From NCBI GenBank assembly GCA_023389575.1, contig JAEWEG010000032.1, forward strand, positions 24,535-88,534: a stretch of DNA of 64,000 nt, written 5' to 3'. The notes below the pieces were generated by a model that searched no databases, was not told where the DNA came from, and saw only the letters and a program-made list of their open reading frames with translations. Positions 1-9,129 of the stretch are shown one piece after another; position 1 is the stretch's first letter; each line of letters opens with the position of its first letter. The stretch comes from Chloroflexota bacterium. GTDB taxonomy: Bacteria > Chloroflexota > Chloroflexia > Thermomicrobiales > UBA6265. The position numbers and the translations under genes were made by a program.

Positions 1-89
1 ACCAGCGCGAAGCAGGTCAGCAGCAACTCGGTCGCCAGTTGGGACCGGGTCGCCATCTGAATCCGCTTGCGTTCGGCCTGCTCAAGCAT
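1..89 (-). CDS. Partial unidentified protein, N-terminus only
   Basis: An open frame runs off the left edge. Its ATG (87-89) overlaps the coaBC stop (82-84) in the arrangement ATGCTTGA, which suggests translational coupling to coaBC. An in-frame ATG at 54-56 is an alternative start. The visible N-terminus is a short charged stretch rich in Glu, Arg and Lys followed by a Leu-rich segment that could begin a membrane or amphipathic helix. Only about 29 residues are visible, so no family can be assigned. Confidence 0.4.
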   Translation of the reverse strand, partial: MLEQAERKRIQMATRSQLATELLLTCFAL

Positions 90-1317
90 CACCGCGCTCC
101 ACGCCAAGCAACCGGGCGATTTCCCGCACGATCTCTCTGGCCACAACGTCCTTGCCAGCCTCGGGAAGCTCGCGTGGCTCGCGGTCGCCGGTGATCAGCG
201 TGGCGACACTACGCTCGCTGCCGATGGTGGCGACCGCCTCGTTGGCGACGATCATCGCCAGCCCCTTCGATTCCAGCTTCTTTCGCGCGTTCTCCAGCAG
301 GCTCTCGGTCTCGGCCGCGAAGCCGACCTTCATCAGGCCGGGGCGGTCGACGCCCGCGATAATGTCGGGATTGCGCACCAGCCGCAGGTCCAGCGTTTCC
401 TGGCCCGCCTGCTTCTTGATCTTTTGCTGACCAACCGTTTCCGGCCGGAAATCCGCCACCGCCGCCGCCATCACCAGCACGTCGGCGTTTGCCACGGCTC
501 GGTCGACCGCCTGTTGAAGGTCCCGCGCGGATTCCACCACCTCGGCGTTTCCATCGAGCCAGGCGCGATCGACGCTGCGCGTGGCGATGAGATGGACATC
601 TGCGCCGGCCTCGACCGCCGCCTGGGCCAGCGCCACGCCCATCCTCCCCGACGAACGATTGCCGATATACCTGACTGGATCGATCGCTTCCTGGGTGCCG
701 CCAGCGGTCACCACGAACCGTTTCCCAGCCAGCGGCCCCTGCTTGCCAAGCGCGGCCCGCGTGGCCGCCAGCAACGCATTGAGCGGCGCCAGCCGGCCCT
801 GCCCCGTCGCGCCGGAGGCCAGGCGTCCCTCGGCCGGATCGACGAACGACACGCCCCGCTCCCGCAGCAGGGCAACGTTCGCCTGGGTAGCGGGGTGGTT
901 CCACATGTGATGCTCCATCGCCGGAGCCAGAACGATCGGCGCCTGGGTCGCCAGGGCGATCGCCGAGAGCATGTCATCCACCATGCCCTGGACCAGCCGG
1001 GCGATGGTGTTCGCGGTGGCGGGCGCGATGAGCAGCAGATCGGCTTCCGCCGCCAGGGCCACATGTCCCGTTCCGCCGTCGTCCCAGCCATCGAACACGC
1101 CGGTGAAGACCCGCTGGTGAGTCAGCCCCTCGAAGGTGAGCGGCTGGATGAACCGGGTCGCTCCTTCCGTCATCACAACCTGGACCGACGAGCCCGCCTG
1201 GACGAGCGTGCTGGCGAGTTCGGCCGCCTTGTACGCGGCGATCCCCCCGCTCACCCCGAGCACGATCCTCGCGCCACTCAGCCCGGCGCGCTCCCGGGTT
1301 TCGTCATGCGTGGGCAT
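82..1317 (-). CDS. coaBC: CoaBC, bifunctional phosphopantothenoylcysteine decarboxylase / phosphopantothenate-cysteine ligase
   Basis: Cytosolic enzyme of coenzyme A synthesis: the C-terminal CoaB domain joins cysteine to 4'-phosphopantothenate and the N-terminal FMN-dependent CoaC domain decarboxylates the product. The 411-residue protein has an N-terminal flavoprotein domain (about 15-190) with the His of the GHVAL segment (about residue 85) and a PAMEHHMW motif (132-139), then CoaB from about 195 with GGTQEAIDPVRYIGNRSSGR, AVADFRP and KIKK. The E. coli-type PXMNXXMW motif has Glu in place of Asn, and the usual ACGD flap reads ASGA without the Cys; similar losses are known in actinobacterial CoaBC. 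ATG 1317 was chosen because it precedes the flavoprotein fold and has GGGAG upstream; it overlaps the end of ltaE by 14 bases, indicating co-transcription. Longer starts inside ltaE are unlikely. Confidence 0.96.
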   Translation of the reverse strand: MPTHDETRERAGLSGARIVLGVSGGIAAYKAAELASTLVQAGSSVQVVMTEGATRFIQPLTFEGLTHQRVFTGVFDGWDDGGTGHVALAAEADLLLIAPATANTIARLVQGMVDDMLSAIALATQAPIVLAPAMEHHMWNHPATQANVALLRERGVSFVDPAEGRLASGATGQGRLAPLNALLAATRAALGKQGPLAGKRFVVTAGGTQEAIDPVRYIGNRSSGRMGVALAQAAVEAGADVHLIATRSVDRAWLDGNAEVVESARDLQQAVDRAVANADVLVMAAAVADFRPETVGQQKIKKQAGQETLDLRLVRNPDIIAGVDRPGLMKVGFAAETESLLENARKKLESKGLAMIVANEAVATIGSERSVATLITGDREPRELPEAGKDVVAREIVREIARLLGVERGDA

Positions 1318-2362
1318 TCGCCAGAATCTCCCGGTCCGCCATCGCCGCCGCGACCGTATCCAGCGCGAAGGTAATGCTCGCGTCATCGGCCTGGTAATGG
1401 GTCACCATGCGGACGCCCCGAAGCCCATAGTTGGACACCAGCAGGCCACGGCGCTTCAGGTCCTCGATGAATCCGGTGTGGTCACCGCCGGCATCGGCCA
1501 CCTTGAACACCACGATGTTCGACCGCGCGCCGCCATGGTCGATCTCGATGCCCTTGATGGCGCGGAGCCCGTCCGCGAGTCGTTGGGCCCGCGCATGGTC
1601 CTCCGGCAGGCGCTGGATCATTGTCTCGAACGCGACCAGGCCGGCCGCCGCGATGATCCCCGACTGGCGCATCGCCCCACCCAGGATCTTCCGCTGCGAT
1701 CGCACCTTCCCGATGAACTCCGCGCTCCCCACCACCAGCGAACCGATGGGGCAGCCAAGCCCCTTGCTGAGGCAGAACTGCACCGAGTCAACCTCGGCGG
1801 CGATGTCCGCCGCCGAGACACCCAGCGTGGCGGCCGCGTTGAAGATCCGCGCACCATCGAGGTGCACCGGAACGCCTCGCGCGTACGCCACGTCCGCCAC
1901 GGCCCGCATGTCCTCGATCGAGAGCACCGCGCCGCCACAGCGGTTCTGGGTGTTTTCCAGGCAGACCACGCCGGTGCGGGGATAGCCGGGCCGGCTCTCG
2001 CGGATCGCGTTGCCGACCGCCACCGGATCGAGCCGGCCGCCAGCGTCGTTGTGAACGGTGAACAGGGGAATGCCGCCAAGGGTCGAGGCGCCACCGCTCT
2101 CATACCAGAGGATATGGGACTCATCGCCAACGATCGCCTCGTCGCCACGGCCACAGTGGGCCAGCAGCGCCGAGAGGTTGCCCATGGTGCCGCTCGCGAC
2201 CAGCACGGCCGCTTCCTTGCCCAGCAGGTGGGCGGCCTGGCGTTCCAGCTCGTTGACGGTTGGGTCTTCGCCGTATTGGTCGTCCCCGACCATGGCGTCC
2301 ATCATCGCCGCGCGCATCTCTGGCGTCGGTCGGGTAATCGTGTCAGACCGCAGGTCGACCAT
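1304..2362 (-). CDS. ltaE: Low-specificity L-threonine aldolase
   Basis: PLP-dependent fold-type I enzyme that cleaves L-threonine or L-allo-threonine to glycine and acetaldehyde. The 352-residue protein begins with the family's typical MVDLRSDTITRPT, contains GTMGNLSALL, HLDGARIFNAA (about 167-177) and SKGLGCPIGS, in which Lys about 200 should form the Schiff base with PLP. Length is normal for the family. ATG 2362 was preferred over a possible upstream start because family members start at this motif; the Shine-Dalgarno signal is weak (GGAAACA). It lies 102 bases after the kinase gene on the same strand and overlaps coaBC by 14 bases. No obvious functional link with CoA synthesis; co-occurrence is positional. 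Confidence 0.95.
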   Translation of the reverse strand: MVDLRSDTITRPTPEMRAAMMDAMVGDDQYGEDPTVNELERQAAHLLGKEAAVLVASGTMGNLSALLAHCGRGDEAIVGDESHILWYESGGASTLGGIPLFTVHNDAGGRLDPVAVGNAIRESRPGYPRTGVVCLENTQNRCGGAVLSIEDMRAVADVAYARGVPVHLDGARIFNAAATLGVSAADIAAEVDSVQFCLSKGLGCPIGSLVVGSAEFIGKVRSQRKILGGAMRQSGIIAAAGLVAFETMIQRLPEDHARAQRLADGLRAIKGIEIDHGGARSNIVVFKVADAGGDHTGFIEDLKRRGLLVSNYGLRGVRMVTHYQADDASITFALDTVAAAMADREILANAHA

Positions 2363-2464
2363 TGTTTCCGTTATCGCCACACCAGACACTTCGACTGGAC
2401 CTCCGCCTGTGCAATCGTTCGCCGTCACCGCAATGATGCCATTATTCGAGTCGCCGCAAACCGC

Positions 2465-3922
2465 CTATCCCGAACCCGTTGTCCGGCCATCGTCCGCCGG
2501 TTCGATGATCGGAATGTCCTCCGTCGGCTCCGCCGTGGCCGGTTCGATGGTTGGCTCCTGGGTAGGGGTTGGAGACGGTTCCGTCGTGGCGGTCGGCTCC
2601 GAGGTCGCCGTGGGAGGTTCCTCGGTGGGCGGCGCGATGATGGGTTCGGTGGCCTGCTGGATGGGCGGCGGCTCCGTCGACTCCACCTCCTGCGTGGGCG
2701 TCGAGGTGGCATCGTCCGTTCCGCCCGGTGTGTTCTCCCGTTCCCGGAGGTACTCCGTGGCGAGATAGGCGGCCACCACCACCATCGCCAGCAGGATCAC
2801 GAACAGCATGAAATTCAGGATCCAGCGGCCACCACCAGACGACCGCTGTTGGGCGGGACGAGCGACCGGCTGCTGGTAGGTGGGAGCGGGCCGCGCCAGT
2901 TGCGGCCGGGGTCGGGGACGAGTCGCCACCCGGGTCGCCTGCTGCTCCGGTGGCAGGGTGATTTTCGTCGTGGCGCCAGGATCGTTCAGGTTGCCAGCCA
3001 GGGCCCTGGCCATCGCGCTCGCCGACCGGAAGCGGTTCTCCGGCGCTTTCGCCATCGCCTGCAGCACCACGCCATCAAGGAGAGGGGGAATCCGCGATGA
3101 CTGGGCCGCCTGGGAGGGCGCGATCGGCACCTCGTTGATGTGGGCGAGCATGGTGGCGGTGGCGGTCGGCCGCTCGAACGGCAACCGGCCCGTCAACATT
3201 TCGTACAGCACCACGCCCACCGCGTAGATGTCCGTGGTCTCGCTGAGCTGACCCGCCTCGGCTTGTTCCGGCGCCATGTAGGCGGCTGTTCCCACCGCCA
3301 GCCCAGCCGATGTCAGGCCTGGATCGACCGCCGCCTGGGCGATGCCGAAATCCGTGACCCGCACCCGGCCATCGCGGTCAATCAGCACGTTCTGCGACTT
3401 GATGTCGCGGTGGAGGATGCCCGCGCGATGAATCGTCGCCAGGCCCTCGAGGATTTGGCGGGCGATATCGCGAGCCTCGGATGGCGGTAGCGGCCCCCGG
3501 CGCTCGATGTAGTGCTTTAGATCCTCGCCGTCGACGAACTGCATCACCAGGTAGAGCCAGCCGTCCTGCTGGCCCACGTCGAACACCTGCACCACGTGGG
3601 CATCGGAAATCGACGCGGAGAGGCGCGCCTCGCGCTCGAACCGCTGCACGTAGGCGGCGTCCTGCTCCTGGTCGCGGCGCAGCACCTTGATCGCCACCGC
3701 GCGATCGAGACGCCGGTCGTGACCGCGCCACGTAATGGCCGACGCGCCGGAGCCGATGACCTCGATCAGGTCGTAGCGGTCACCCAGCAGCCGTGGCGGC
3801 CCCTGTCTCGATGGATTGCCGTTGTTCTGGTCTTCCGGCGGCAAGAAGTCGTCCTCATGGGAAAGGCGGCTATCGAGGGCACCGTCCGCTCCCGCGAGAC
3901 CGGTACCCGATTCAGCGAACAT
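2465..3922 (-). CDS. Membrane-anchored PknB-type Ser/Thr protein kinase with Pro/Thr/Glu-rich tail
   Basis: Hanks-type kinase. In the 485-residue form the kinase domain starts near residue 47, with Gly-rich loop GSGASA (57-62), ATP-binding Lys in VAIK (79), catalytic loop HRDIKSQN (171-178), DFG (191-193) and the APE segment MAPEQ. A basic juxtamembrane region leads to one hydrophobic helix (about 367-392), followed by a 93-residue extracytoplasmic tail made almost entirely of Pro, Thr, Glu, Ser and Ala. There are no PASTA repeats, so the sensor part differs from classical PknB/StkP. The start is uncertain: ATG 3922 fits the divergent MFS gene, but its SD is poor. The active-site residues are intact, so activity is expected. 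Substrates cannot be inferred; threonine aldolase and coaBC lie downstream. Confidence 0.92.
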   Translation of the reverse strand: MFAESGTGLAGADGALDSRLSHEDDFLPPEDQNNGNPSRQGPPRLLGDRYDLIEVIGSGASAITWRGHDRRLDRAVAIKVLRRDQEQDAAYVQRFEREARLSASISDAHVVQVFDVGQQDGWLYLVMQFVDGEDLKHYIERRGPLPPSEARDIARQILEGLATIHRAGILHRDIKSQNVLIDRDGRVRVTDFGIAQAAVDPGLTSAGLAVGTAAYMAPEQAEAGQLSETTDIYAVGVVLYEMLTGRLPFERPTATATMLAHINEVPIAPSQAAQSSRIPPLLDGVVLQAMAKAPENRFRSASAMARALAGNLNDPGATTKITLPPEQQATRVATRPRPRPQLARPAPTYQQPVARPAQQRSSGGGRWILNFMLFVILLAMVVVAAYLATEYLRERENTPGGTDDATSTPTQEVESTEPPPIQQATEPIIAPPTEEPPTATSEPTATTEPSPTPTQEPTIEPATAEPTEDIPIIEPADDGRTTGSG

Positions 3923-4042
3923 GATACGCGGTCGGGACCCGCCGCCTCCGTCGAATGAAGCGTCCGATTTGTCCGCGTGCCCGAATGGTGCGATGCTGCC
4001 ACCCACACCATTCGCGGCGGATGGCCGATCGCTAGGGCACGC

Positions 4043-5323
4043 ATGAACAAGTTCGAATCCATCGGCCTCTCTCCAACGGGCGTGAAAGTCCTGATCTGGA
4101 TGTGCGCGCTGATCGCCGCCAACCAGTTGGGGTTCGGCGCCATCGTGCCCGTCATCGCCCTGTATGCCGAGGACTTCAACGTTAGCCAAACGGCCATCGG
4201 GCTCACCATCGCCGTCTACGGGCTGGCGCGGTTCCTGGTCAGCCTTCCCGCGGGCCGGCTGAGCGACCTGCTTGGGCGCAAACCGACACTCGCGATCGGT
4301 GGCCTTGTCACCCTGGTCGGCACGGTCGGCTGCGCCATCGCTCCCAACTACGAAACCTTCCTGCTGGCCCGCTTCGTCGCCGGAGCTGGCGCGGCCTGCG
4401 TGATGACCGCCGGCCAGATCGTGCTCGCCGATATCGCCTCGCCCACGAACCGCGGCCGGGTGATGGCGATCTACCAGGGCGTGTTCCTGTTCAGCGTGGG
4501 CGCGGGCGCGTTCCCGGGCGGATGGCTGGCCGACCGGTATGGGTTGGCCAGCCCGTTCTGGGCAAACGCGGTTCTCGCGGGCGTGGTCACGCTCCTCGCG
4601 CTGCTGTTCGTGCCTGAAACCCGTGGCATGCGCTCACGGGCCGCCACGGCTGCCGCTGAACCCGCGATGGCCTTCATGGACCAGCTCCGCGTCATCGCCC
4701 GCGTGCCGGGGTTCCTGCTGATTTGCCTCGTCAGCTTCATCGCGTTCTTCGCGCGAACTGGCGGGCTCTTCAACGTCATGCCGTTGCTCGCCGAGGACAA
4801 GATGGGCCTGACGCCAGACCAGATCGGCGTGGGCGTTGGCATGATCAGCATCATGGGGTTGATCCTCGTCTACCCCAGTGGCGCGCTGGTCGACCGGTTC
4901 GGTCGCAAGGCTGTCATCGTTCCGTCGACCCTGTTGAGCGGCGTGGCCATTCTGGGATACGGCGTCGCGGGCGGGTTCGCATCGTTCATGGTCTGCTCCG
5001 TCATCTGGAGCGCCGCGGGCGGAGTGAGCGGCGCGGCTCCGGCCGCCTATGCCGCCGACATCGCCCCGGAGGGCCTCACCGCCCCGACGATGGGGCTGTA
5101 TCGCGCCCTGGCCGACGCAGGCTATGTCGTTGGCCCGTTGATGCTCGGGATCATCTCGGACCTCCAGTCCCCCATCGCCGCGCTGGGCTTCACGTCCGCC
5201 CTGCTGGTGGGCAGCGGTATCCTGTTCGCCTTTCGCGCCCCGGAGTCGCTGGAGGAACACAACTCGACCCGGGCCAGGAAGAAAGGCGAGCCCTCCTCGC
5301 TCACGCCGACACCGCCCGCCTGA
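4043..5323 (+). CDS. Major facilitator superfamily transporter (12-TM, drug/metabolite exporter type)
   Basis: A 426-residue membrane protein with about 12 hydrophobic helices. Two motif-A loops are visible: GRLSDLLGRKP in the N-terminal half and the related GALVDRFGRKA in the C-terminal half, as expected for an MFS inner-membrane transporter. It resembles DHA1-type multidrug or metabolite exporters; the substrate cannot be told from sequence. ATG 4043 was chosen because it is followed directly by a short amphipathic stretch and the first helix; the frame could extend to 3977. It is divergent from the Ser/Thr kinase (about 120 bases between starts) and converges on the histidine kinase with a gap of only 3 bases, leaving no room for a separate terminator. 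Confidence 0.9.
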   Translation: MNKFESIGLSPTGVKVLIWMCALIAANQLGFGAIVPVIALYAEDFNVSQTAIGLTIAVYGLARFLVSLPAGRLSDLLGRKPTLAIGGLVTLVGTVGCAIAPNYETFLLARFVAGAGAACVMTAGQIVLADIASPTNRGRVMAIYQGVFLFSVGAGAFPGGWLADRYGLASPFWANAVLAGVVTLLALLFVPETRGMRSRAATAAAEPAMAFMDQLRVIARVPGFLLICLVSFIAFFARTGGLFNVMPLLAEDKMGLTPDQIGVGVGMISIMGLILVYPSGALVDRFGRKAVIVPSTLLSGVAILGYGVAGGFASFMVCSVIWSAAGGVSGAAPAAYAADIAPEGLTAPTMGLYRALADAGYVVGPLMLGIISDLQSPIAALGFTSALLVGSGILFAFRAPESLEEHNSTRARKKGEPSSLTPTPPA

Positions 5324-5326
5324 CCA

Positions 5327-7201
5327 CTATGGCGCGATGATTTTCCCCTTCGGCTTGCGGTTGGGCAGGACGATCCGGAACAGCGCCCCTTCACCGACCG
5401 TGCTCTCCACGCCGAGGCTTCCGCCGTGCGCCTGCACGATGTGCTTGGCGATCGCCAGGCCAAGCCCGGTGCCGTCGGAGCGGCGCGCCTTGTCCGACTT
5501 GTAGAACCGTTCGAACAACCGGTCCACCTCTTGCGGCGCTATGCCGATTCCGGTGTCCTGCACCTCAAGCGTGGTTTCATCGCCCGCCTGGTAGGCGCGG
5601 AGGGTAATGGAGCCTCCCGCCGGGGTGAACTTGATCGCGTTGTGGATCAGGTTGATCAACACCTGCTCGACGCGCGCGCGGTCGATCCGGATCTGCTGGA
5701 GATCGCCGATGGCTTCCACCTTGAGCGTCAGGTTCGCCCGGCTGATCTGAGCCTCCAGGCGGTTCGCCGTTCCCTGGATGAGGTCGGGAACCTCCACCCA
5801 CCCGTAGCTGATCTTCGTTCGCCCCGCTTCCAGACGGGCCAGGTCCAGCAGGTCTTCGACCAGCGCGGTCAGGCGGTCCACCTCGTGCACGATTCGCCCG
5901 AGGAAGTCCATCGACAGTTCCGGCTCCTCGATCGCGCCCGCCTCCAGCGTTTCCACCATCGCCCGGATCGAGGTCAGCGGGGTTCGGAGTTCGTGGGACA
6001 CATTGGCCACGAATTCTCGCCGCACCGTTTCAAGCCGCCGGAGTTCGGAAATGTCCCGCATTACCACGAGCCCGAGCCGCTCGTCCGACTCGAGCACCAC
6101 CTGGGCCGTGGTCAGCAGGGTCCGGCGGTTCATGCCGTGCTCCACGGCGGCCTCGGAATGCTCGTTGCCGGTCAGTGCAGTCTTCAGGAGTTCGGCAAGT
6201 TCATGGTCGCGGCTGACCTGCATGAACGGCTTGCCAGTCGAGGACGCTTCGTTCGTATCCAGCAGCCGCTCCGCTGCCGTGTTCATCTTCAACACGAGGC
6301 CGTTTTCATCGGTGATCACCACCCCATCGGTGAGTTCGGCGAGCACCGCCTCCAGTCGCGCCCGGGCCTGCTCCTTCTCGTTCCGCGATCGCTGGAGTTC
6401 GGACGTCATGCGGTTGAAGGCGAATCCCACCTCGGTGATTTCCGGAACGTCCGCCGCGTCGATCCGCACGCTCAGGTCGCCCCCGGCGATGGAGTGGGCA
6501 TGTTGCCGCAGGGCATCGAGGGGCCGCACGATGTTGCCCGCGATCACCCACGCCACGCCAATGATCAGCGCGCAGGCCACGGCCGCCGCCGCCAGGAACC
6601 GCATCCAGACCCCACGCACGGTCGCCTGCACGTCGTCCAGGGGCAACGCGGCCCGGACTACCACGCCGTCCTGGCCTGGCACGGTCACCGCGACGTACAT
6701 GAACTCCGCGCCGGCGGTGCTGCTGTCCCTGGTGGAGTCCCCCCGGCCCTCTCGCAAGGCCTCGACGATCTCCGGCCGGTTGGCGTGGTTGGACATGTTG
6801 GCCGGGTCGAAGCTGGTGTCGGCCAGCACCTCGCCGTCGGCGCCAACCACGGTGTAGCGGCTGGAGCCGCTGTCTTCGATGGCGGCATCGACCAAAGCCT
6901 GGATGTCCGCCCCCGTTCCACCGCCCTCAAGCTCACGGCCGACGCTGTACGCGAGCAGTCTCGCCCGTCCCTCGAGGTCGGTGGAAAGCTGGCCCTCATA
7001 GCTATCTCGCGCCTCCAGGCCGAGGAACAGGCTCAGCAACAGGAGCACCACCACCATCACGCCGACAAACGGCAGCGCAAGCCGCCAGCGGAACGATGTG
7101 GGATCGATCGGGGTGTTGGTGAATTCCGGCTCCCAGGACTCGACCAGGGCTGGAGAGGTCACCCGGCGGGAAGGCTGTGTGCCTGGCGACGGGTTAGTCA
7201 T
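5327..7201 (-). CDS. Sensor histidine kinase, PhoR/WalK type (TM-sensor-TM-HAMP-PAS-HisKA-HATPase)
   Basis: Membrane sensor kinase of 624 residues. Order seen: TM1 (41-61), extracytoplasmic sensor of about 135 residues, TM2 (about 202-224), HAMP (about 225-275), PAS (about 280-385), HisKA with H-box SHELRTPLTSI (phospho-acceptor His403), then HATPase_c with N-box LINLIHNAIKFTP, G1 DTGIGI, F-box LFERFYK and G2 GTGLGLAIA. All catalytic motifs are complete. ATG 7201 overlaps the response regulator stop by 8 bases, so the two are translationally coupled and form a two-component pair. This architecture is shared by PhoR (phosphate) and WalK (cell wall); no pst or wall genes flank it, so the signal is unknown. 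Confidence 0.95.
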   Translation of the reverse strand: MTNPSPGTQPSRRVTSPALVESWEPEFTNTPIDPTSFRWRLALPFVGVMVVVLLLLSLFLGLEARDSYEGQLSTDLEGRARLLAYSVGRELEGGGTGADIQALVDAAIEDSGSSRYTVVGADGEVLADTSFDPANMSNHANRPEIVEALREGRGDSTRDSSTAGAEFMYVAVTVPGQDGVVVRAALPLDDVQATVRGVWMRFLAAAAVACALIIGVAWVIAGNIVRPLDALRQHAHSIAGGDLSVRIDAADVPEITEVGFAFNRMTSELQRSRNEKEQARARLEAVLAELTDGVVITDENGLVLKMNTAAERLLDTNEASSTGKPFMQVSRDHELAELLKTALTGNEHSEAAVEHGMNRRTLLTTAQVVLESDERLGLVVMRDISELRRLETVRREFVANVSHELRTPLTSIRAMVETLEAGAIEEPELSMDFLGRIVHEVDRLTALVEDLLDLARLEAGRTKISYGWVEVPDLIQGTANRLEAQISRANLTLKVEAIGDLQQIRIDRARVEQVLINLIHNAIKFTPAGGSITLRAYQAGDETTLEVQDTGIGIAPQEVDRLFERFYKSDKARRSDGTGLGLAIAKHIVQAHGGSLGVESTVGEGALFRIVLPNRKPKGKIIAP

Positions 7202-7952
7202 GGGACACGAACCGGTATCCGAGACCACGCATGGTCTCGATTCTTGACGGCTCGCTGGGATCCTGCTCGATCTTCTTGCGAAGCCAGCGCACATGGACAT
7301 CCACGGTTCTGGTATCGACCGGGTAGTCGTATCCCCACACCTCGCGCAACAAGGCATCCCGCGAGAGCACGATGCCCGGGTGCCTCACGAAGTAGAGCAG
7401 CAGGTCGAACTCCTTTGGCTTGAGTTCGATCTCCGTTCCCTTCACGGTGGCCCGTCGCCGTGGCGCGTCGATCTCGACATCGCCCGCCCGCAGCACCTCG
7501 CCACTGGAGGGTGGAGTCGCCACGGTATCAACCATCGCGTCATTCGCGGTCGCCGGCGGGGCGCTGGTCATCCGCACGCGACGCAGCATCGCCCTTACCC
7601 TGGCCACCAGTTCACGCATGGCGAACGGTTTCACCAGGTAATCGTCGGCGCCCATTTCCAGTCCAACGATGCGGTCGATCTCCTCGCCTCGCGCCGAAAG
7701 CAGCAGGATCGGCACCGTCGATTCCTCGCGGACGCGGCGACTCACCTCGAAGCCGTCCATGCCCGGCATCATGATGTCCAGAACCACCACGTCGGGATGA
7801 TGTTCGCGCACGGCTTCCAGCGCCGAGGGGCCATCCTCGGCGAACACGACATCCAGGCCCTCGCGGCGAAGGTTGAACCCCACCGTCTCCCGGATCACCG
7901 GTTCATCGTCCGCCACCAGGACTCGTGCCGGTCGCGATGCAGCATCCCGCAT
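7194..7952 (-). CDS. OmpR/PhoB-family response regulator
   Basis: DNA-binding response regulator of 252 residues. The receiver domain has the acidic pair in VLVADDEP (Asp15/16), phospho-acceptor Asp59 in VVVLDIMMPG, the Ser of LLLSAR and Lys of DDYLVKPF. A linker of about 30 residues leads to a C-terminal winged helix with ELKPKEFDLL, LLREVWGYDY, RTVDVHVRWLRKKI and the wing RGLGYRF, typical of PhoB/MtrA/WalR. It precedes and overlaps the histidine kinase gene. The hemE gene ends 68 bases upstream on the same strand, so readthrough from the hem operon is possible. Confidence 0.96.
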   Translation of the reverse strand: MRDAASRPARVLVADDEPVIRETVGFNLRREGLDVVFAEDGPSALEAVREHHPDVVVLDIMMPGMDGFEVSRRVREESTVPILLLSARGEEIDRIVGLEMGADDYLVKPFAMRELVARVRAMLRRVRMTSAPPATANDAMVDTVATPPSSGEVLRAGDVEIDAPRRRATVKGTEIELKPKEFDLLLYFVRHPGIVLSRDALLREVWGYDYPVDTRTVDVHVRWLRKKIEQDPSEPSRIETMRGLGYRFVSHD

Positions 7953-8020
7953 GTCTAGCGCATCCTCCGCGCGACGGTCACCCGCCGCCAGGCCCCGGCG
8001 TCAACGCCAGGACTGGTGGG

Positions 8021-9073
8021 CTACTCGCCACTCTGATACCCATGAACCAGCTCGACGAGTCGTGAAAGCTGGTCTGGATCAGTGTCGGGCATCAGTCCAT
8101 GGCCCAGGTTAAAGACATGTCCATTTCGACCGCCCACCCGTTCGAGAATGTCGATCGCGCCCGCCCGGACCGTCTCCCAGGGCGCCATCAACATCGCGGG
8201 ATCGAGATTCCCCTGGATGCCGCGTGACTCGCCAATGCGCGCCCACGCTTCATCGATCGGCACTCGCCAGTCCACGCTCACGATGGAGGGATTGGTCGCG
8301 GCGATTTCCTCCAGCAGGTGGCTGGTGCCGGTGCTGAAGTGAACCGTCGGAACCTGCCCCCGCAACCGCTCGAAAATGGCACCGGTGTAGGGCGCCACGT
8401 TCTCACGGTACGACCGCGCGTCGACCAGGCCGAGCCACGAGTCGAACAACTGGACGACGTCGGCTCCGGCCCGCACCTGTCCTTCAAGATAGCGCCCGGT
8501 GATCTCGGTCAGCTTGCCCATCAGCGCCCGCCACAGGTCCGGGCGGCCATACATCATGGCCTTCGTCTTCGGATATTCCTTCGAGGGCCGACCGTCCACC
8601 AGGTAACAGGCCATGGTGAATGGCGCGCCCGCGAACCCCAGCGATGCCGCTCGCTCGCCGAGAGTGGAGCGAAGCAATCGCAACGCTTCGAGCACGTATG
8701 GCGTGCCCTCTTCCGGATCAACGACGCGAATTCGCTCGATATCCTCCGCCGTCCGAATCGGGTTGGCGATCACGGGGCCCACGCCCGGCTTGATTTCGTA
8801 ATCGACGCCCATGCCGTCGAGCGGCAGCATGATATCGGCGAAAAGCACCGCGCCATCCACGCCAAGCCGGTCGACCGGCATCATGGTCGCTTCCACCGCC
8901 AGTTCCGGCGTTCGCGCCACCTCGAGGAAGGCATGCTTCTTCCGAAGCTCTCGGTATTCCGGCAGGCAACGTCCCGCCTGCCGCATGAACCACACCGGGA
9001 TCCGGTCGGCGTCGTTGCCGTTGGCTGTGGCCAGGAACCGGCCTCGCCCTGTCATCTGATCCGTCTGAACCAT
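8021..9073 (-). CDS. hemE: Uroporphyrinogen decarboxylase
   Basis: Cytosolic enzyme that removes four acetate carboxyl groups from uroporphyrinogen III to give coproporphyrinogen III. The 350-residue protein carries the N-terminal signature PVWFMRQAGRCLPEYR with the two substrate-binding Arg, the catalytic Asp region LFADIMLPLD, and GFAGAPFTMACYLV, all characteristic of HemE. Length is normal. ATG 9073 was selected as the first Met ahead of the conserved N-terminus; the open frame continues upstream without homology-like sequence. It lies 56 bases after hemB in the order hemCD-hemB-hemE and is very likely in the same transcript. Confidence 0.97.
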   Translation of the reverse strand: MVQTDQMTGRGRFLATANGNDADRIPVWFMRQAGRCLPEYRELRKKHAFLEVARTPELAVEATMMPVDRLGVDGAVLFADIMLPLDGMGVDYEIKPGVGPVIANPIRTAEDIERIRVVDPEEGTPYVLEALRLLRSTLGERAASLGFAGAPFTMACYLVDGRPSKEYPKTKAMMYGRPDLWRALMGKLTEITGRYLEGQVRAGADVVQLFDSWLGLVDARSYRENVAPYTGAIFERLRGQVPTVHFSTGTSHLLEEIAATNPSIVSVDWRVPIDEAWARIGESRGIQGNLDPAMLMAPWETVRAGAIDILERVGGRNGHVFNLGHGLMPDTDPDQLSRLVELVHGYQSGE

Positions 9074-9129
9074 GGGTATCGCGCTCCACTTCGTCGCTGA
9101 GCGGGCGTCGTTGCCCGCGCCGTGTGCCC

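Noticed and set aside
1136..3100. Long plus-strand open frame opposite ltaE and the Ser/Thr kinase
   Set aside because: Spans two real genes on the minus strand and shows only Arg-rich low-complexity sequence.
5426..7423. Long plus-strand open frame opposite the histidine kinase
   Set aside because: Antisense shadow of a gene with complete kinase motifs; composition is typical of reverse-strand translation.
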